Below the pieces are notes generated by a model. The model had not been told where the DNA came from, searched no databases, and saw nothing but the letters and a program-made list of their open reading frames with translations. Positions 21,742 to 33,099 of a stretch of 64,000 bases of DNA are shown in pieces. Source of the stretch: Ryuthela nishihirai (taxonomy: Eukaryota; Arthropoda; Arachnida; Araneae; Heptathelidae). Both the position numbers and the translations under genes were made by a program. How positions within the stretch are numbered: position 1 is the stretch's first letter; each line of letters starts with the position of its first letter. Location of the stretch: NCBI GenBank assembly GCA_038380435.1, contig JAWZYU010000056.1:2170001-2234000 (forward strand), given 5' to 3'.

Positions 21742-22750
21742 TAACTTGATCCGGGTGGAGTACGAACCTTCGACCATTTGATGGCATGCCAAGTACTCTG
21801 ATTCCTCAGCCACCAGCTTGTCCACCGAGATATCTTCTATTGATTGCTTCATACCACGGAGTCAGTCATTGCAAGTTGCCTTAACTACAATTGAAGATAC
21901 TGGTCGACAAAACACCTTCCAGATAAAACACTGAGGTAGTTGCGATGAGTCTCATGTTTACAGATCATTTTCTGTGCTTCTTCTAATATTGAAAATTACA
22001 TTCCCTCCATTTGTAAAACATGAAACCTTAGGTTTTATGTATTGCTTCAACAGTGATTTAGAATGTATAAATTTCATACATTTCTTATATCCACTAAGTC
22101 ATTACTTAGTGGATATAAGTTTTTTTGGGTCACTTCATATATAAAGATAAAGGGACATAGTTTAGAAAAGATAATATTTTTTATTTTATTCTGAGGTGAT
22201 CAGTGTAATTATAAAGACAATTTCATAACTTTTAATTTACCATAAAAATTTCAGATATTTCAGTATATCATTAGACGAATCGATAAAACTTCATTTTATC
22301 TTATGCTTTCAGTTAAAGAAAGATTATTAAAAGAGGAGTAAAATTGGCTACCAGTACAAATCATAACATTTTTTAGTGTAGTATTATATCTCCGTTTAAT
22401 CACTGGGGCTCAATTGCTTTTAAACGTGATTCTAGTTCAGTGACTTTCAGTGTAAGTCGCTACAAATTAACAAGAAATATATCAGTAATAATTTTCATAG
22501 CAAGTCTTCCGTAACTTACAAAATGTCGCATCAGACTAATTTAGCATCCCAATCAAAACCGGATCGTCACTTTCATTTATGTAACATATGTATTTAGTGT
22601 AAGAAACCTTTTGTACTGATGTAAGCATATCAAATCATTGTTAAGGTAGTAACAGTTAATTACAAGGGATAATATATGAAAAAAAAACTAATTTTTGCAA
22701 TCGGAGAATGCAAAAAAATATACTAATCGCAAAATAAATATAGCATTTTA
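21742..22750 (+). repeat. Repeat R1, copy 2, with inverted tRNA-like segment
   Basis: Begins with a minus-strand tRNA-like sequence (21748-21840; cgaaccttcgacc and gatggcatgcc) and then runs collinearly with 30105-31130. Shared phrases: gaggtagttgcgatga, ttttatgtattgcttc, acatagtttagaaaag, agtgactttcagtgtaag and gttaattacaagggat. Confidence 0.75.
22084..22119. repeat. Perfect 16-bp inverted repeat, 4-nt loop
   Basis: cttatatccactaagt at 22084-22099 and its exact reverse complement at 22104-22119. It is not present in the R1 copy at 30100-31240, so it is private to this copy. Confidence 0.9.
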
Positions 22751-22837
22751 GAAATATTTTATTTTTGTAATTAGCAATTTAAAATTATTTTAATTAAAAT
22801 TATTTTTTATAAATATAGCATTTAAATTTTTATTATT

Positions 22838-22865
22838 ATGTTATAGACATTAATGTCTATAACAT
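22838..22865. repeat. Perfect 28-bp palindrome
   Basis: atgttatagacatt followed directly by aatgtctataacat, no loop. Confidence 0.9.
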
Positions 22866-22952
22866 TAAAAACAATAATATATTTATATTAAAAGGTAAGG
22901 AGTTCCACATTGGAACATTTCTTCTCTCCTAAAATCGTTACGAAATTTGCAG

Positions 22953-23010
22953 ACGAGTCCCTAAAGAGCGCATGTACACTAAATAATACATGCACTCTTT
23001 AGGAACTCGT
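22953..23010. repeat. 24-bp inverted repeat, hairpin-forming
   Basis: acgagtccctaaagagcgca (continuing tgta) at 22953-22976 is mirrored with two mismatches at 22987-23010; loop of 10 bases. Confidence 0.85.
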
Positions 23011-23084
23011 TCATGAAAAAACTAAAGGCCATTTCATTAAGTATGTTAGGCCATGTTATGTCAATAGTAACTCAGATATAGAAC

Positions 23085-24310
23085 TCACCATCATAATCAA
23101 CCCGCCATGGGCTATGAAGGTCCAACTAGACCGTGTAATTTAGTTTTCAATGCATTTCAGTCCTGAGCTACAACTGCTGAATCTGTCCACTGCACACAAA
23201 TTCTAACAGGGTACTGTCCGACATTGTGTGCCCACCCTGCTTCCTAGGTTTCCCCTTCCTTCTGAGGACTTTAGAAACACTGTTCATAACCCTATTCGCT
23301 AATCTATAATTATCCATACGAGTAACACGGCCAAACCAACGGAGTCTCTCTCTGCACGATAATGCTGCATAAAGGAGGTTGCCGACTCCTTTGCCTAACC
23401 TAATTATTCCTTACCAAATTCAATCACCTAATGCCCAAGATACTGCGCAAGTATCAAGAATCAAAAGCATCAAGTGTTTTTGCCATTTTGTTTACAAAGC
23501 GTCCAAGTTTAACTACCATAACTAACCCTTGAAAGAACCAAACTATTATACAGTCTAATTTTAGTCTTTATATGTATACGCCTATTTCTCCACAATCTAC
23601 ATATATTCTTAAAATTCCCGGCAGCAATCCCATTCGTCTGTTACTCTCATGCCGCATATCAGTATCTATTACATAGCTCCCAAGATAATTAAACCGAGTC
23701 ACCAGCTCAAGAGTGCATCCATTCAAAGAAACTGAAGCACCATGTAGCTGACCAATTTTCATCACTTTAGTTTTCTCTCTGTTTATCACGAAACCTACTC
23801 TAGTACCAGTCTCATCAACAGCTCGAATGAAAGAGTTCATCTCATCAACATCATTTCCCAAAAGGGCTAAATCATCAGCATTGTGGGTCGGGGGTGGCTC
23901 AGTCGGTAGCGCGCCAGGCTCGTAATCTGTAGTTCCCAGGTTCGAGTTCCGGCTGGGTCAACGTTGAGATTTATCTCCGCAAAATTTCCCCCGCCCTGCC
24001 CACGGTCAGTAGGGGACACCGATGGGCTTGGAAAGGCCGCCGTCCGTCGGATGGGACGTTAAGCCGTGGCCCCGTGTGCGGGAGAGCCATACCCTGTGCA
24101 CGTTAAAGAACACGCTGGATGGCCTTGACGGGAGGCTACCATCTGTCTCCCAACAGCTGTTCCAGTGGGTCCCCTCCCCCAACCTTCTCTGAGCCTTCGG
24201 GGTCCATGTGACCTGGCCATTTAGCCCATGGTGTGCAAAAAAGTGCCGCTCAGAGGTAAAACAACCCAACCCAACCCATCAGCATTGTCTAAATCCGAAA
24301 ATATCAACCT
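23085..24310 (-). pseudogene. RTE-like LINE reverse transcriptase fragment, SINE in the catalytic motif
   Basis: Minus strand. Reading from 24310: FSDLDNAD, then after the SINE gap DLALLGNDVDEMNSF, then VGFVINREKTKVMKIG and ELVTRFNYLGSYVIDTDMRH, the order of the RT palm (ADD motif), thumb and F.YLGS block of RTE-type and related non-LTR elements. Beyond 23570 the frame breaks, but C-terminal remnants continue to about 23090, where a ggttgattatgatgg 3' end resembles the GATGAT-type tails of such elements. The SINE-A at 23885-24276 splits the aspartate codons of the catalytic motif. Confidence 0.85.
23885..24276 (+). mobile_element. SINE-A reference copy, single tail module, 12-bp TSD
   Basis: The cleanest single-module copy: 392 bp from gggtcgggggtggctcagtc to acaacccaacccaaccc. 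The target duplication catcagcattgt is exact at 23873-23884 and 24277-24288. Head ~72 nt with box A (tggctcagtcgg) and box B (ggttcgagttcc), body ~170 nt, tail ~150 nt. The anticodon-arm region cgtaatctg resembles the cataatctg of elongator tRNA-Met. Confidence 0.96.
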
Positions 24311-24800
24311 CCAAACAATTTTTCCTACTATGAATTACTACTAAACAAACAGTTTCATCTAAATTCATTGCTCTATATTATTCGATTAGAAAAGACAAAA
24401 ACCGAGCTTATATAAGCATTCAGTTCGTGAATAATCTCATATTTTCTAGGTTTGCAGTCCAACAATAGACCCGTGCTCTTCAATCAAATCACTCAAAACA
24501 AATTTTTTGATAAATATTTTATGAAATGATGTGGTTATTACAATGTAATACATTATTTGGTTTAAAAAAATATAAAATGCTAATTGATAAAAAAAAAAAA
24601 ACTGGAATCAAAGCAAAAATATCGATTTATTACGATATCATATCCTGTGAATAAAACAATCCCTTATTTACCCTTCATTGGATTAACTCCCTCCTGGAGT
24701 TATCGGTAGAAAACTTGAGGTTATTAAACCAACTATTATCCGGTTTGTACTCAGAGAAATATTATCTGGAACTCAAAACAAAACTCATTTTATTTCTTAG
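24311..24800. other. AT-rich spacer
   Basis: A 12-bp A-run near 24590; otherwise nothing recognised. Confidence 0.4.
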
Positions 24801-24801
24801 T

Positions 24802-25175
24802 TGGGGCGTGGGATGGCTCAGTCAGTAGCGTGCCTGGTTCGTAGTCTACAGTTCCCAGGTTCGAGTCTCACCTGGGTCAGCGTTGCGATATATATTCGCA
24901 AATCTCCGCTTCCTGCCCTCTATTAGAAGGGCGACACCGATGGGCTTGGAAAGGCCGCCGTCCCTCAGATGACACGTGAAGCCTCGGCTTTGTGTGTGGG
25001 ATAGTCATACCCTGTGCAAATTAAAGAACACTCTGGATGGCCTTCACGGGATGCTATCCTCTGTCTCCCAACAATTGTCCAGTGGATCCTCTCCCCCAAA
25101 CCTTCTCTGAACCTGGGGGTTCTTGTGACCTGGCCATTTATCCTATTGTGTGCAAAAAAGTACCTCTCAGAGTTA
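24802..25175 (+). mobile_element. SINE-A, diverged full-length copy
   Basis: Head (gggatggctcagtcagtagc; box B aggttcgagtctcac), body and one tail module; it ends at tacctctcagagttaagc without the cccaaccc terminus. Confidence 0.9.
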
Positions 25176-25392
25176 AGCATGCTAACTGATTGACAATTGC
25201 GATTTTTAAAATAGGAACTGCAATTCTATTTTAGCGAACTTGAGGTGGAAATGTGATTTGTATACATCAAGATATGCATGTTACAAGATTGAACATTTGC
25301 TTTGTCTTGTGAAGAAGAAAGACATTGCAAAAGAGAATGAATTTGATTCGTTTGTGCTGTATGTGATAAATTTAAAGAAATGTGTTGAGTTC

Positions 25393-25432
25393 AGGGCCGG
25401 ACTTACGCATAAGCTGAGCTACAGCTTAGGAC
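25393..25432. mobile_element. Possible hAT-like terminus
   Basis: cagggccggacttacgcata resembles the CAGGGCCGG-type ends of hAT elements. No matching right end or 8-bp duplication found, so only a fragment can be claimed. Confidence 0.3.
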
Positions 25433-25888
25433 TTCATAATTATGTGGGGCCTCAAAAATTCAAGTTTGAAGTTTAGACTGTTACGATTTTTTTTCATATA
25501 TTCAAATAATATATTATGCAAACAACTGTTCATCTCAGCTTTACAGAGTCGTTATAGGTTACCAGTTGTAATATAATGTTCCACTCTACATGATTTGCCA
25601 TGAAACTATTCGTCCACGAGCCACAGACAGCTCTCTCGCTGACATGTGTCTGTTACGTCTCGCTGTTAGTGTCACATAGCGATCAACTTTAACCGTTGGA
25701 AGTGGTGTTAACCCCCCACACGTGGACAGCTAACGTCTCCTGTCTCTTGTACATTCTCCACAGCTTTCAGATTATGGATTGGTGCACACTTATTGCTTTG
25801 GCAACATCATTCTATGTTCGGCCTGATTCCAACCTCCCGATAGCCCGACCATGCATAATGACATCCTTATGCTGTCTGTGTGACATAT

Positions 25889-26449
25889 ATAGGGGCGGGG
25901 GTGGCTCAGTCGGTAGCGCGCCAGGCTCGTAATCTGTAGTTCCCAGGTTCGAGTCCCAGCTGGGTCAGCGTTGAGATTTATCTCCGCAAAATTCCCCGCC
26001 CTGCCCAAGGTCAGTAGGGGACACCGATGGGCTTGGAAAGGCCGCCGTCCGTCGGATGGGACGTTAAGCCGTGGCCCCGTGTGCGGGAGAGCCTTACCCT
26101 GTGCATTTTAAAGAACACGCTGGATGGCCTTGACGGGAGGCTACCATCTGTCTCCCAACAGCTGTTCCAGTGGGTCCCCTCCCCTAACCTTCTCTGAGCC
26201 TTCGGGGTCCATGTGACCTGGCCATTTAGCCCATGGTGTGCAAAAAAGTGCCGCTCAGAGGTAAAACAATGCAACGTTAAGTAACACGCTGGATGGCCTT
26301 GACGGGAGGCTACCATCTGTCTCCCAACAGCTGTTCCAGTGGGTCCCCTCCCCCAACCTTCTCTGAGCCTTCGGGGTCCATGTAAACTGGCCATTTAGCC
26401 CATGGTGTGCAAAAAAGTGCCGCTCAGAGGTAAAACAACCCAACCCAAC
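25889..26449 (+). mobile_element. SINE-A with two tail modules, 13-bp TSD
   Basis: 561-bp copy with target duplication ctgtgtgacatat at 25876-25888 and 26450-26462. taccat anchors at 26142 and 26311 (169 apart). The exact duplication and both modules inside it show that the element was inserted with, or later acquired, two modules. Confidence 0.95.
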
Positions 26450-26989
26450 CTGTGTGACATATTGTTACAAGCAACAAGTCGGTTTCAACTAAAAACTTCT
26501 TCGAACTTTCAAAAAACTTCTTTCGAACACAAAACGAATGCTCTGACGGCAAGAATTGAGGTTTTACACATTTATCTCATTATTTGTCACCATTACAAGT
26601 TTGCAGTTCTTGTCTCTTATGCAAATTATATGTGATCACACTATATGCTAGGCATCATTACTCCCACATTTTCATGTGCCTACCGTTATCTGCACGTACA
26701 TTTTGTTGCTATTTTCGCCGATTGTTTTTTCAATATAGCCCATTGGTCAACTATGCATAGCTTTCTGACACCAGTTTATTAGGGGAAGCTACGGTTTTAA
26801 ATATTGCTGCGGCAATGATAGGAAATATTAAAATTTTAAATATCACCTAAATCCACCTATGAATTCTTACAAACTGACTAGAATATTTAAGTTTAATATA
26901 GGATACCTCTAATCTATATTAAATGACATGGTTGAGAAGTTTTCAACTTTAGCTTAGATTTAAAGGATTGAGATTTATTAGGTGCATTA

Positions 26990-27670
26990 TGTCAAAGATA
27001 CAAAAATTTTATTTCTTTATTTTTTAGGTATCAAAGGTAGTTAACATAAGAGTTAATATAACTACCACTATAAATCATGGTATTATTTCCTGTAGTTCCC
27101 TATATTAGTTTTATCCGTAAAAAATTGTCCGATTGTTTAACATCCAAGTTCAGCGGCTTGCAAAGTGAGTCGCTAAAAATTAACATTAAAGGCATACAAC
27201 ATATTAATTACCTAGATCAGGGGTGGGCAATTGTTTTCGTATCTACACTGCGCATGCGTATTGACGTGGCCGTCGTAGTGGAAAATACGAGACGAATCTT
27301 CGGTCGCGCACGGGAAGGAAATCTCTGTTCAAGGCGGATTATTTTGACTCTCGTGGCGGGCCAAAAAAAAACTCTTAGCGTGCTGAATGTGGCCCGCGGG
27401 CCGCTATTTGCCTACCCCTGGCATAGATTATAACTAACTAAATGTAGTATACGAACTCTCCACTCCTTATGAAACGCATGGCAGGATCGCCCTATGATTT
27501 AAGTAACAGTTTTCTTTGCAAGGACCTTCCCTTTTTTGCGGGAATCGGAATACCAAATAAATGTGTGCGATAGCAGTAATTAAAAACAAGTGATGATTAT
27601 AAAAATAGCTGATATTTGCATCAGAAAATGAGTGAAAAACTAATCGCAAAAATAATTATATCATTTTACT
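26990..27670 (+). repeat. Repeat R1, copy 3, split by a hAT MITE
   Basis: Anchors taactaccactataaatc, gttcagcggcttgcaaag...gtcgctaaaaattaac and ctaatcgcaaaaataattata match the other R1 copies in order. Interrupted at 27218-27420. Confidence 0.65.
27218..27420. mobile_element. hAT-type MITE
   Basis: 203 bp bounded by the inverted ends caggggtgggcaa and ttgcctacccctg. The flanking 8-mers acctagat and gcatagat agree at six of eight positions, as expected for an aged hAT target duplication. GC-rich interior with ggcccgcgggccgct near the right end, a typical hAT subterminal motif. Confidence 0.9.
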
Positions 27671-27895
27671 GCTACGTTACATCCCATCCGAAAAACCGTT
27701 ACATAATTCCAAGCTCTTTTCCTAACAGGTTGACCAATGGGTCTCTTTACCACATTTTTTCAATCCGTTGACCGATCTCGACCAGGTATGTGTCAAATGA
27801 AAGCTTGCCGCTCGTTTAGTGTCGTAGGTTATAAAACATCCCATCCCGTGCTTTATTCTCCCCTAAAAAGGGAAATGTGAAAATTGTTCTTCCAT

Positions 27896-28162
27896 GCCTC
27901 CTCGGTGGTTCAGTGTCATCGCATTGTCTCGCTGTGACACTAAGACTGCCGAGGTCTAGGTTCGAGTCCCGAGTGTGGATGGCATGGTCATTTGTTCTCT
28001 CATATCTGTTGCATATTTGTTGTCTCATATCTGATTTTGCCCCTCAGTAACAAAATGAGCTGACTTCTCGACATGTCAAAAAATTCTTGTTCTCACATTG
28101 GGACATGTGACAATAAGCGGTACTAGCTGTTAAGTCCCAACATCCAAATTAAAAAAAATATA
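27896..28162 (+). mobile_element. SINE-C (third tRNA-derived type), 9-bp TSD
   Basis: Head gcctcctcggtggttcagtg and box B aggttcgagtcccgag, then a body unrelated to SINE-A or SINE-B (ctcacattgggacatgtgac), and an A-rich end. Target duplication ttcttccat at 27887-27895 and 28163-28171. Single copy in the window. Confidence 0.85.
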
Positions 28163-28171
28163 TTCTTCCAT

Positions 28172-29905
28172 TTTATCTTCCGAAGGCAAGGGGTCACGTT
28201 AAGAGTTATGGAATGAAATGGAGGCTTATGATATGGGGACTCTTGTGGAGTAGCCCGAGATGCAGCCAACCCCATTCTTCAACTTAAAAAGGGGATTGAT
28301 ATTTCATGCGAGTGATCTCAATGATTGTATCTTAAATGTCGTGGACTTCCCCAAATCATGCTCCTCTTTTTCACATTTTTTATATCTTTATTTTAAATTT
28401 CCCTCCCCCTAAAAGAGGGAAGAGAAATTATCCCTTAAAATGAAAAATTTGCGTTTTGTCACCCCCTTGTGATTAAAGGGGCCAAGTCCTAGCTGTCCGT
28501 GAAAACCCTTTGACATATTAGCACCGAAATTTCAAATTTCTAGCATACGTAGATCTTTCGGAATATTCTTTAAAGTTTAACATTTCCATATTTAACGCGC
28601 TCTAAATCTGAAAATTGAAAAATTAAAACTACATATAGATGTGAAAAATGTGAATAACGATATTTCAGTTTCAACTTGAAAAATTATTTGTATTAAGTCT
28701 TAAAAACAGGTTCGCCTCCAAAACTCCAAGAGTAAAGGGTTGATCATTGATGGCAGTGCAAACTCATGACGCTTACATTTAACCACAAAAATTTAAATTT
28801 CTTTAAAAATATGTCGTGTGCAATATTAGTTAAAATATTTTAAATGCTTAAATTTTCAACACAATTAAAACTTTTGGGGGACTCATAGTATGCTTTGCAA
28901 GAAAAAACAATGTTCGAGATTTGTTTAACACTGCCCTAATAAGACATGTGAGAGAACATCGCTTATTGGTACGAGATAAAAATAAAATATTTATAAGTGA
29001 GATAATAAATAGAATATCATATGTTTCCTTGTGGGTAGTTGACCTATATTAATAATTTAACAGAAATAAATTTACCTATTTTAAAAAATGCTTCATTTCC
29101 TACCTGTTGAGTTAACGAAAGGGTTTATTAACTTTGAAAATGCATATTATATGAAAAAATATCGTGAGATATATGCTAAAAAGACTCTGATTTCGCCAAA
29201 CCTTTTTTTCCCACACTATTCACTTCGTATTAAAACAGTTATTGAAGTCGCAATGTTAATAACAGTTGCATTGAAATATACCTCTATTTGAAAAGAGGAA
29301 ATTATCTCATCATAATTCTTTCTCTTTTTGTAAGCTGTATATTATTCTTAGATCCATATATAACTATTTTGCATTTGCATTATAGATACTTGAAATAATA
29401 TCTTTGTTTTAAACAGATACTATTCAAATATATCATTCTTAACACTTTTCGAATCATGATTTGCTTCTTCGAACAAACACAAGATCTTAGTTATTTTTAA
29501 TGTACCAATTAAGAAATTATTCTCTTCTTTATTTGAGGTATCAGAGAAAATACACAATTAATTATTTTTTTACTTTCTTTTATAGTAAAAATGACGTTTA
29601 AGGTGATCTTTCGTCACCTTATCATAATTTAATTCACAAGAATTAATGAAACAAACGAAATCTATTATTTTCCGTTTCATAACTTTGATCTTGATTTGAT
29701 TGCTCCTATTTCTAACAGATGTAATTCCCATTTGAATAGAAAACATTTTGCCTCATTTTACAAGCACATCAGTATCACAATTGAGTTGATATTAGATCCC
29801 AAATTAATCTTAGAAGAATTTTGTGATTTTAAATCAGCCAATTTTTGCCAGATATTCTACGTGAATGAAACCTAACACCATGCACCATAAAACTTAGAAT
29901 AAAGT
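28172..29905. other. AT-rich region, no gene seen
   Basis: Contains ccctccccctaaaagaggg near 28400 and several short frames without domain signal. Nothing else recognised. Confidence 0.4.
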
Positions 29906-29910
29906 AAACT

Positions 29911-30070
29911 TACGAGGGGCTTTCAAAGAGTTTTTGACATGCATCTGCAGAACAAAACCATTGCACCTACCTAAAACAAACCCACTATCCTTCAAAGTAC
30001 TATCCCCCAGTATCTACGCAAAGTTGTAGATGTATCCGCCAATTCTAGAACACTTGGTTCTCCTGTTCGA
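29911..30070 (-). pseudogene. mariner-type element 3'-end fragment
   Basis: Plus-strand tacgaggggctttcaaagag is a typical mariner-family terminal-repeat sequence preceded by a TA. On the minus strand the preceding codons read CVDTGG and YFEG, the C(I/V)D..G.YFE ending of mariner transposases, with stops in between. It ends where R1 sequence begins. Confidence 0.6.
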
Positions 30071-30099
30071 GAATACTCCGCAACTCTGAATGAACGCAA

Positions 30100-31240
30100 A
30101 ATCGACTTGATCCGAGTGAGATAGAAACCTACGATCTCCTGATGGCATGTCAGGTGCTCTAACCGCTGAGCTACCATACTACCGACCAAGTTCTCTTTTA
30201 TTGATAGCTTTTTGATACCACGCAGCCAGTTGTTGGACGTTGCCCTAAATATAATTGAAGATGATGGCCGACAATTTCCAGATATAGCAGCTGAGGTAGT
30301 TGCGATGATTTTATGTTTACAGGACATTTTCTCTACTTCTCTAATATTGAAAATTATATTACTTCCATTTGTATATCATGATGCCTACTGTTTTATGTAT
30401 TGCTTCAGCAATGATCTAAAATGGGAGAAATTACAAATATTACTTATATTCAAAAATTCTGATTTTTCAAGTTTATTTAAATATTATCAGTATAATTTGG
30501 GTCACCACGTATGCAAATATTGAGACATAGTTTAGAAAAGGTTCAATTCTTTATTTATTCTCAAAGCAGTCAATGCAAAAATGAAGATATTATTCTAGCG
30601 AAACACTAAAACACAATTTCTTATCATATGTTCTTACCCAGGTAATGCTAATGAAAGGAAGAATGAAAACAGCTACCACTATATATTGCAGTATCTTTTA
30701 ATGTACTATTATGCATTCGTTTAATCACTCAACCATTGGTCGAAAGTAAATGGGTTCTAGTCCAGTGACTTGCAGTTAAGTCGCTAAAAATAAACAACTA
30801 AAGTAACGATCTTATTATTAACGACCTTATTAGTAACGACCTTATTAATATATAACTTGGTCGGTAGTTACTTTACAAGTCGAATATAATTTATATAACG
30901 TATCATGATTTAACACTTCACCCCATCCGCAGTGCATAGCGTGCCTCCTCTTCAATTTACCTAACGCACATTGTCTAGGAACCTTCACTTTTCTACGAGT
31001 GTCAAAATATACCGAGGGAGTGTGCGTTAAAGTTAGTAGTATTTAATTACAAGGGATCACACATAAAAATTCTGATTTTGTAATCGGAAAACGCTAAAAA
31101 GTGTTAATCGCATAATAAATATAGCATATTAATGCCATAGTGTGCTAGATCACTGGTTTGTTTAATTAGAACGTTATTGCATGTTATGTAACACCACATT
31201 GTAACATCCTATCCTGCCTCAAATCACTGCGGATTTTACA
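30100..31240 (+). repeat. Repeat R1, copy 4, the longest, with tRNA-like segment
   Basis: A minus-strand tRNA-like stretch at 30105-30190 (tggtagctcagcggttagag, anticodon-type stem cctga/tcagg around catgcca) precedes about 1 kb collinear with 21742-22750 and then with copy 1 to its end at catcctatcctgcctcaaat. The loop has A instead of T at the position preceding the would-be anticodon, so it is not a normal tRNA. A local triplication of acgaccttattagta lies at about 30808-30850. Confidence 0.75.
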
Positions 31241-31244
31241 TAGT

Positions 31245-32690
31245 GTATGTACACTAAACGGCCCCTGATTAAGTACAGTTCTATGTTTTGTAAATAGTAA
31301 ATCAGGTGCAGAATTTAGTAACTTCCTAAATAAGAGTTTTATGAAAAATGCTGCCGAAGAAAAGTTAAAGATCTCAGTCTTATCAATTTCAATCCAAACA
31401 ATCTTTTACAAATGCCACAGATTTCTAAGAGATGCGTTTAATTTTAAAGAGCAATGGGAGCTGAAACATTTAGCAAGTTAGCTTGTTCTGCAAAAAGTCA
31501 TTCATAATTAGCGAAAATTATCATTATTTTTACAAGAACTGCTAAAAGCAGTTTTATACGTGTCAGTAAAGTTATTGCATTCTTTTTAGTGCGGCTATTG
31601 TATTCTTTTAAGCTTGTTTTTATTAACTTAGCGGAATAATTATTTAAACTCTTATTTTAGCTGTTAAATATTACAATTTCCTTAAGTCTCAAATTACTTA
31701 ACGAATATTGTTGAAAATCGACACTGAAATAGATTTGATTGCGATGATTTTCAAGAAAAACTTATTTAAGAATTTACTAAATTCTGTATCTGGATTATTA
31801 CTGAGTAAAAATAGAACCGAACTGATAAAGTGGCTGCTGAGTATATGTTTAACGGAAAATTTATTTGAAAAGCGACTTCTAAAAAGTTGGACAATGGGTT
31901 CTTTATAACGAATCTCATTTTATCGTTGGGCTCTTGTGACCAGGAAAATTAGTAATTACACTGCAAAGAAATTGACATATCTAATGTAAATGTTAATATA
32001 CAACTGGAAGAAAAATATATCTTCTATGGCAATTATATTTTAAAGAAAATGAGGCTTTCCATTTTCCAAATTTATATATATATCGCCAGTTTGAAACATT
32101 TCACTTGACACCTCCTCCTTTACTAAATTTCAATGTTAAATCCCGACCTATACCGAAATAATAAATATATTTGTTTTTCTCTTCATTTCTCGCAAAATTA
32201 TTCAGAAATATTAATTTATTCCATAAATAAATAAAAGTGCACACGTATGCACACTTATGAGTGTAACAACTTGCAAATACACGTGAGCATCTAAACAAGT
32301 GAAAGCAACTCGCAAGAGAGGAGAGGAGGATGGCTTTTGGTTTTGCTGCCACTTTGAATTTGGTAAGAAACGAAACACTGATGATTTTGGAAAGATTTTT
32401 GCATATTACTAGATTTACGATATGAAATTTATTTAATCAAAATACAGGAACTGCATTAAGGACACGACACTTCAGCAGATACCTCGGATCACAACAAATA
32501 TCGACATTGATATAAGAGATCTTGTAAGCCCACTAAGTTCGTCCTCGGTGTTCTCATTAAATAATTTTTTTGTAATTTTTTCTTATGTATTTAACTTTTC
32601 GTACGCCAGTTTTTTATGTAAGCATTTTATTGCATGAAATATTATTAGAAAATAATATTTCTTTAGTTTATTTTTTTAAAATAGATCCTT
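31245..32690. other. AT-rich region, no gene seen
   Basis: Small frames (31708-31908 plus, 32101-32352 minus) have no recognisable domain. Confidence 0.4.
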
Positions 32691-32697
32691 TATTATA

Positions 32698-33096
32698 CAC
32701 CGAAGAGCAAAAATATTATGACCAGCGCATCTTTATGCAAATCGAAACAACTGCAGATAAACAACGGCGCGTGTGAAGGTCATGAAACGGTATAAAATAA
32801 CACCTGATATTGAGCTCTGTTTAACACTGACTTTGTTCTTCAAAAGGGTCCCCAGACTTCAATCCAATCGAGCATCTGTGGTAAGTGTTGAAACAGCATT
32901 TTCGATCTGCGGCGGCTCAACCATGTAACTTACAAGAGTTAAAGGATCTGCTGGTAACGTATTGATACCAGATACCAAAGGGCACCTTTAGAAATCTTGT
33001 AGCATCAGTGCTTTGCCAGGTAACAGCTATTTTGGTGGCATGCGGAGGACCAATATCATATAAGGCAGGTGGTCATATCGTTTTAGCTTTTCGGTA
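32698..33096 (+). mobile_element. Internally deleted Tc1-like element
   Basis: 399 bp with TA at both sides (32696-32697, 33097-33098) and inverted ends caccgaagagcaaaaatatt and cgttttagcttttcggta. The left ~160 bp match the 5' end of the element at 19527 and the right part matches its 3' end, from the LNPIEHL-type codons (ttcaatccaatcgagcatct) to ggaccaatatcatat. The middle of the transposase is gone, the usual origin of a non-autonomous derivative. Confidence 0.9.
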
Positions 33097-33099
33097 TAC

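Noticed and set aside
23885..23956. Possible tRNA gene
   Set aside because: It has boxes A and B but is the head of a TSD-flanked SINE with no closed acceptor stem.
30105..30190. Possible tRNA-Ala-like gene on the minus strand
   Set aside because: The loop lacks the conserved T before the anticodon, the acceptor ends do not pair well, and the block recurs in a repeat family (21748-21840).
31708..31908. Possible mariner N-terminal fragment
   Set aside because: Only a loose resemblance (LLSKNRTELIKWLL); no catalytic or helix-turn-helix motif could be confirmed.
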